From: Streptomyces hirsutus
GTDB lineage: Bacteria > Actinomycetota > Actinomycetes > Streptomycetales > Streptomycetaceae
NCBI RefSeq assembly: GCF_001418415.1
Contig: NZ_LIQT01000010.1
Location: 1-32,896 of the forward strand
DNA: 32,896 nt
Direction: 5' to 3'
Position 1 is the stretch's first letter, and every line of letters starts with the position of its first letter. The notes beneath the pieces were generated by a model that did not search any database, was not told the origin of the DNA, and saw nothing but the letters and a program-made list of their open reading frames with translations. Below are positions 29,665-32,896 of the stretch, one piece after another. A program made the translations under genes and the position numbers.

Positions 29665-30576
29665 GACGGCCGTGTGCACCGTGTGGGCCGCCAGGCAGAA
29701 GACGTCGGGGCGGTGGTGCACGCTCGCCTCGTCCGCCGGGTCGAGGAGGCGGTCGAGGGTGGCGCGGTCGTCGGCGTCCAGTTCCTCGGCGAGCCTGTCG
29801 CGGGTGCGGGTGAGGGTCGCGACGACGTGGGCACGGACGCGGTCGCCGGCCGGGGCGGGGAGGTCGAGGAGGAAGGTGCGGGAGCGGCTGTGGTGCAGTC
29901 CGGCCGCGGTCAGCAGGGCGGGCCAGTCCTCGGTGTGCGCAACGGAGCCCGGCAGTTCGGTGCGCATGCGGGTGAACCAGTCGGCCTCCACGGCATCGAT
30001 GCGGGCCTGGAGTCCCGGCCGGCCGATGCCGATGTCGCGCGGCAGGTACCGGGTGGGCAGGCCCCCCTCCATGACGGCCAGCGTGCCGCCGGGCGCGACC
30101 CGGGCGGCGTAGGCGGCGAGTGCGGCCCGCTGGTCGCCCAGGTGGTGGACGCTGCGGCTGGCCCACAACAGGTCGGCCGGGTACTCCAGTTCGTCGAGCA
30201 CGCCGGGAAGTTCACCGGCGAGGGTGCCGAAGCGGTCGCCGACGCCGTACCGGGCGGCGCGCTCCGCCGCCCGTTCGAGCAGCGGGGCGGAGCCGTCGGC
30301 GGCCACGATGCGGGCGCCCTCGAAGACCTCGGCGAACAGACACGAGATGACACCCGGCCCGCTGCCCGCGTCCACGATCAGTCCCGGCTCCGTCACCTCC
30401 TTCGCGAGCCAGCCGATGGCCCGTTCGTACAGGGGCGTGAACAGTTCGGCCTTCGATTCGAGCAGGGAGGCCATCTCCGCCCAGTCGATCCCGGTGTCCG
30501 TGGTGCCGTGGCCGTGGTGGTGGCCGTGCCGGTCGTCGTGCCGGGGCTCGTGGTGAAGGTGGTCGTGGTGCGCCAT
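29653..30576 (-). CDS. Class I SAM-dependent methyltransferase with His-rich N-terminus
   Basis: A 307-aa methyltransferase. Motif I is LIVDAGSGPG (67-76), followed by the acidic ribose-binding strand IVAADGS and the post-motif ADLLWASRSVHHLGD, then a full core and a helical C-terminal part. The first 24 residues contain 11 His with Asp and Arg, a likely metal-binding tail that is not part of the usual fold. The ATG at 30576 follows GGAGAGG. The upstream reading to 30657 lacks a start signal. It is flanked by hairpins on both sides, so probably monocistronic. The methyl acceptor is unknown; the fold suits a small molecule. Confidence 0.9.
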   Translation of the reverse strand: MAHHDHLHHEPRHDDRHGHHHGHGTTDTGIDWAEMASLLESKAELFTPLYERAIGWLAKEVTEPGLIVDAGSGPGVISCLFAEVFEGARIVAADGSAPLLERAAERAARYGVGDRFGTLAGELPGVLDELEYPADLLWASRSVHHLGDQRAALAAYAARVAPGGTLAVMEGGLPTRYLPRDIGIGRPGLQARIDAVEADWFTRMRTELPGSVAHTEDWPALLTAAGLHHSRSRTFLLDLPAPAGDRVRAHVVATLTRTRDRLAEELDADDRATLDRLLDPADEASVHHRPDVFCLAAHTVHTAVRPV

Positions 30577-30691
30577 GGGGGTCAGCCTCTCCGCTCGGAT
30601 GCGGACAGGGTGCGCCGACGCACCGGGGAGAGGCCAGTATTGTTGCCGCTCCGGCAAGACGGTTTCCCGGAATCGCCCGTAGGGCGTGAGG

Positions 30692-30734
30692 GATCCGCCG
30701 GGGAGCGGGCGCGTGGCCCGGCCCCCGGCGGATC
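30692..30734 (-). terminator. Hairpin terminator after the GH6 cellulase gene
   Basis: GATCCGCCGGGG (30692-30703) pairs exactly with CCCCGGCGGATC (30723-30734), with a further CGGGC/GCCCG stem in the 19-nt interior. It lies 63 nt past the cellulase stop. Confidence 0.75.
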
Positions 30735-30775
30735 GGGGTCCATCGGTGGATCGGGGTCCATCGGTGGATCGGGTT
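30731..30775. repeat. 18-bp tandem repeat, two and a half copies
   Basis: GATCGGGGTCCATCGGTG is repeated exactly at 30731-30748 and 30749-30766, with a partial third copy to about 30775. The first copy overlaps the right arm of the terminator hairpin. Confidence 0.85.
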
Positions 30776-30797
30776 CAGCCGGAGGCCGGGCCGCCGG

Positions 30798-32513
30798 TCA
30801 CGACAGCGGCGGGTACGCGTTGCGCATGAGCTGCTGGAACTGGGCCGAGAACCAGTGACCGGAGACCGGGGCGTCCGGCAGGGCGCCGGTGAGGTTGTTG
30901 CCGTTGCGCGGGGTTCCCGTGTACGTCGGGTCGCACATCCGGTCGAAGCCCTTGCCCTCGTCGTTCGGGATGGCCTTGCTGGCCCCGTCGGACTCGCCCG
31001 GGGGCTTCATCCACACGTAGGCGTCGATGCCGCTCTCCGGTGCCGCCTTCGGGCGTTCGCCGAGTCCGGCGCCGGACTGGTTGCACCAGTTGCCGATGTG
31101 GATGCGGCGGTCGTAGCGTCCGCCGTCGATGTAGGTGTCGACGCTGGTCGTCGCGCCCGGTCCGGCGGGCCGGGCGGTGCCGCCCCAGCCGTTGCGGGAG
31201 GTGTCGATGAGCATGCCGATGTTCGTGTCGAAGCCGGTCGAGACGAGTTCGTTGCGGAAGGCCTGGGCGAAGCCCAGTTCGTCGACGTACCGGTTCCAGT
31301 CGACCCACTTGGACTCGCGGACCGACTTGCCGGCCACGGAGTCGTTGATGGTGAAGTTGTTCTCCTTCAGCGTGCTGTAGTTGGCGGTGTTGGTGATGAA
31401 TCCGTGCACGTCGGCCGGGGTCGCGCCCTCGGCGGTGGCCGCGTCGTGGAACACGTCGGCGGAGGCGCCGAAGTTGTCGTCCCAGCCGATCCAGCCGTGG
31501 TGGCCGGCGTCGACGTAGTTGTACACGTTCCCCACGTCGCCGAGCTTGTTCAGGGCGTAGCCGACGCCCTTGACGTAGTTGCCGTTGGCCTTCATCACGT
31601 CGCACTCCGGCGTCGCGGTGGCCCGGCTGCCGGTGTTGGTGACGAGGTTGGGCAGGGAGTCGATCTCGACGGTGGTGACGATCCGCAGCGGGGCGTACTT
31701 CGCGTCGGAGAGGATCGCTGCGATCGGGTCGATGTACTCGGTCTTGTAGCGGCCGATCTCCGTCGGGCCGAGTTCGCCGTTGGAGGCGAGGGCGGAGCAG
31801 TCACGGCCGGGCAGGTTGTAGATGACCAGCTGGATGACGAGTTCGCCGGAGCCCTTCTGCGCGAGTGCCGCGTCGAGGTGGTCGCGCAGGCCCATGCCGC
31901 CGTTCACGCCGTTGATGGCGGCGGTGCGGTCCAGCCACACGCCGGTGGGCTGGTTGGCGATGCGGTTGCCGCCCGGTTCGGCGGCCGCCTTCGCGGACCA
32001 CTCGGGGTTCACGTACACCTTGGCGCCGCTGTACGGGTTGTTGACCCGGTCACCGGGGCCGGTCGGGTCCGTGGGGTCGGTCGGACCGCCGCCGCCGTCG
32101 ACGTTGCACGTGACACCGTCGAGGGTGAAGGTGGCGGGAATCGCGTTGCTGCCGCTGTAGGTGCCCTGGAAGCCGAAGCTTGCCGAACCACCGGTCGCCA
32201 GCGTGCCGTTGTAGGACTCGTTGGCGGCGGTGACGTTGCTGCCGGACTGGGTGACCTTGGCGTTCCAGCCGCTGGTGACCCGCTGGTTGCCGGCGTAGGA
32301 CCACTTCACCGCCCACGACGTCTTGGCGGCACCGAGGTTGGTGACGGTCACGGCGGCGGTGAAGCCGGTGTCCCACTGGTTCTGCACCTGGTAGCTGACG
32401 GTGCAGGGAACGGCGGCGGCACCGACACCGTCGGGTGCGACGGCGTACGCCGTCCCGGTGGCACCGGCGACCAGCGCCATGGCAGCGAGGAGCGCGGTTC
32501 TCGTGCGACTCAT
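30798..32513 (-). CDS. Secreted GH6 exocellulase (cellobiohydrolase) with N-terminal CBM2
   Basis: A 571-aa secreted enzyme acting on crystalline cellulose. Signal peptide 1-24 (cleavage after AYA). Residues 36-137 are a CBM2 with the family's disulfide pair Cys37-Cys136 and Trp47, Trp67 and Trp83. A Pro/Thr/Asp linker (139-155) leads to the GH6 domain (160-571). GH6 marks are YNLPGRDCSALASNGEL, TTVEIDSLPNLV, VYNYVDAGHHGWIGW and DTSRNGWGG. Long loops such as the GAGLGERP and PPGESDG regions point to a processive cellobiohydrolase (Cel6B type) rather than an endoglucanase. ATG at 32513 with AGGA upstream; the longer open reading to 32831 has no signal. No TGGGAGCGCTCCCA CebR box was found upstream. 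Confidence 0.94.
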   Translation of the reverse strand: MSRTRTALLAAMALVAGATGTAYAVAPDGVGAAAVPCTVSYQVQNQWDTGFTAAVTVTNLGAAKTSWAVKWSYAGNQRVTSGWNAKVTQSGSNVTAANESYNGTLATGGSASFGFQGTYSGSNAIPATFTLDGVTCNVDGGGGPTDPTDPTGPGDRVNNPYSGAKVYVNPEWSAKAAAEPGGNRIANQPTGVWLDRTAAINGVNGGMGLRDHLDAALAQKGSGELVIQLVIYNLPGRDCSALASNGELGPTEIGRYKTEYIDPIAAILSDAKYAPLRIVTTVEIDSLPNLVTNTGSRATATPECDVMKANGNYVKGVGYALNKLGDVGNVYNYVDAGHHGWIGWDDNFGASADVFHDAATAEGATPADVHGFITNTANYSTLKENNFTINDSVAGKSVRESKWVDWNRYVDELGFAQAFRNELVSTGFDTNIGMLIDTSRNGWGGTARPAGPGATTSVDTYIDGGRYDRRIHIGNWCNQSGAGLGERPKAAPESGIDAYVWMKPPGESDGASKAIPNDEGKGFDRMCDPTYTGTPRNGNNLTGALPDAPVSGHWFSAQFQQLMRNAYPPLS

Positions 32514-32896
32514 GAGTGCGGGTTTCCTATCCGTTGGGGTGTCCGAAGAGGGCTGTCCGTCGGGGCGCGCGCGGCTCGCGCGACCCGGTGCCGTACGGCG
32601 TGGGGGTGCCTCGGGGCAGGGGATCAGGACGGGGTCCGGTCCGCGGTCCGGGAGGTTCGGGGGCCGGACCGGCCATGAGGGGTCCCACGGGAGTGCGCTG
32701 TCCCCGCGTCGGGGGTACGGGTGGTGCCGTCGAGCCGGGACACCGCGGATCCGGTGCCGGCGTCCCTCGGGAAGGCCGTGGCGGAGTGCTCCACCGCGCA
32801 CGGCTGGGGCGGGGCCAAGAGCCCCGAACAAAATGGGAGTCCGATCAGCTCGCGGCGTCTGGTGCGTGCGATCGCAAGGCGCCGGAAGGTCCTCGT
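32514..32896. other. 383-bp upstream region of the cellulase gene; no gene seen
   Basis: It holds the presumed cellulase promoter, which I could not locate. CGGGGC/GCCCCG (32810-32815 with 32821-32826) is a short hairpin next to the AT-rich AACAAAAT, but it lacks a U-tract in either direction. GGGA and TCCC around 32690-32706 form only a poor dyad. Confidence 0.4.

Noticed and set aside
30577..32831. Extended minus-strand frame giving a 677-aa cellulase
   Set aside because: The extra N-terminus is Pro/Arg-rich without a ribosome site, whereas a proper signal peptide begins at the ATG at 32513.
32514..32896. CebR operator upstream of the cellulase gene
   Set aside because: No TGGGAGCGCTCCCA or close match; the GGGAG...TCCCC pair near 32690-32706 has mismatched inner bases.

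Overview
This window is a high-GC actinobacterial chromosome segment, almost certainly Streptomyces. The signs are strong third-position G/C in every gene, frequent GTG/TTG starts, GGAGG-type ribosome sites, a lone TTA (bldA-type) codon, a secreted CBM2-GH6 cellulase and an RbsA-type sugar ABC operon under a ROK regulator. No tRNA, rRNA, CRISPR array, insertion sequence or prophage was recognised. All gene calls come from reading the translated sequence and motifs; no database search was possible.

Region 1 (1-11.4 kb, all minus strand) is a sugar-derivative uptake and oxidation locus. A ROK regulator is followed by an RbsA-type ATPase, an RbsC-type permease, a lipoprotein binding protein, a Gfo/Idh/MocA dehydrogenase and an IolE-like TIM-barrel isomerase/epimerase, ending at a hairpin terminator. 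Beyond it lies a separately promoted secreted giant (1237 aa): sorbosone-dehydrogenase-like propeller, PKD, CBM6-like, ThuA and DUF1080 (3-keto-glycoside hydrolase family) domains. The upstream regions of the ROK gene and of the giant share a 25-bp element (20/25 identical), which suggests one regulon. The giant's only TTA codon suggests developmental (bldA) control.

Region 2 (11.6-21.9 kb) is a probable oxalate/formate-type C1 module. On the minus strand are an FCD-type GntR regulator, an orphan KASIII, a 51-aa 'MFS small subunit' gene and an OFA-family (oxalate:formate antiporter-like) MFS transporter. On the plus strand an operon encodes a ketopantoate-reductase-like protein, the molybdopterin catalytic part of a formate dehydrogenase, a fused NuoE-NuoF (FdsG-FdsB-like) diaphorase subunit, an iron-sulfur protein and FdhD. 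The alpha subunit is split into two genes that are also in reversed order: the iron-sulfur and Fe4S4-molybdopterin N-terminal half lies downstream of its own C-terminal half. A 16-bp near-palindrome overlapping the plus-operon promoter shares a 9-mer with the GntR gene's own promoter, so GntR is the likely repressor.

Region 3 (22-32.9 kb) holds mostly independent units: a membrane-anchored DUF4185-like protein behind a likely leaderless promoter, an SBF-like (bile acid:Na+ symporter family) transporter divergent from a LysR regulator, a long-chain acyl-CoA synthetase, an aldo/keto reductase, an SDR with a MerR-type promoter (19-bp spacer and 20-bp perfect palindrome), a His-rich SAM methyltransferase, and a CBM2-GH6 exocellulase at the right edge.
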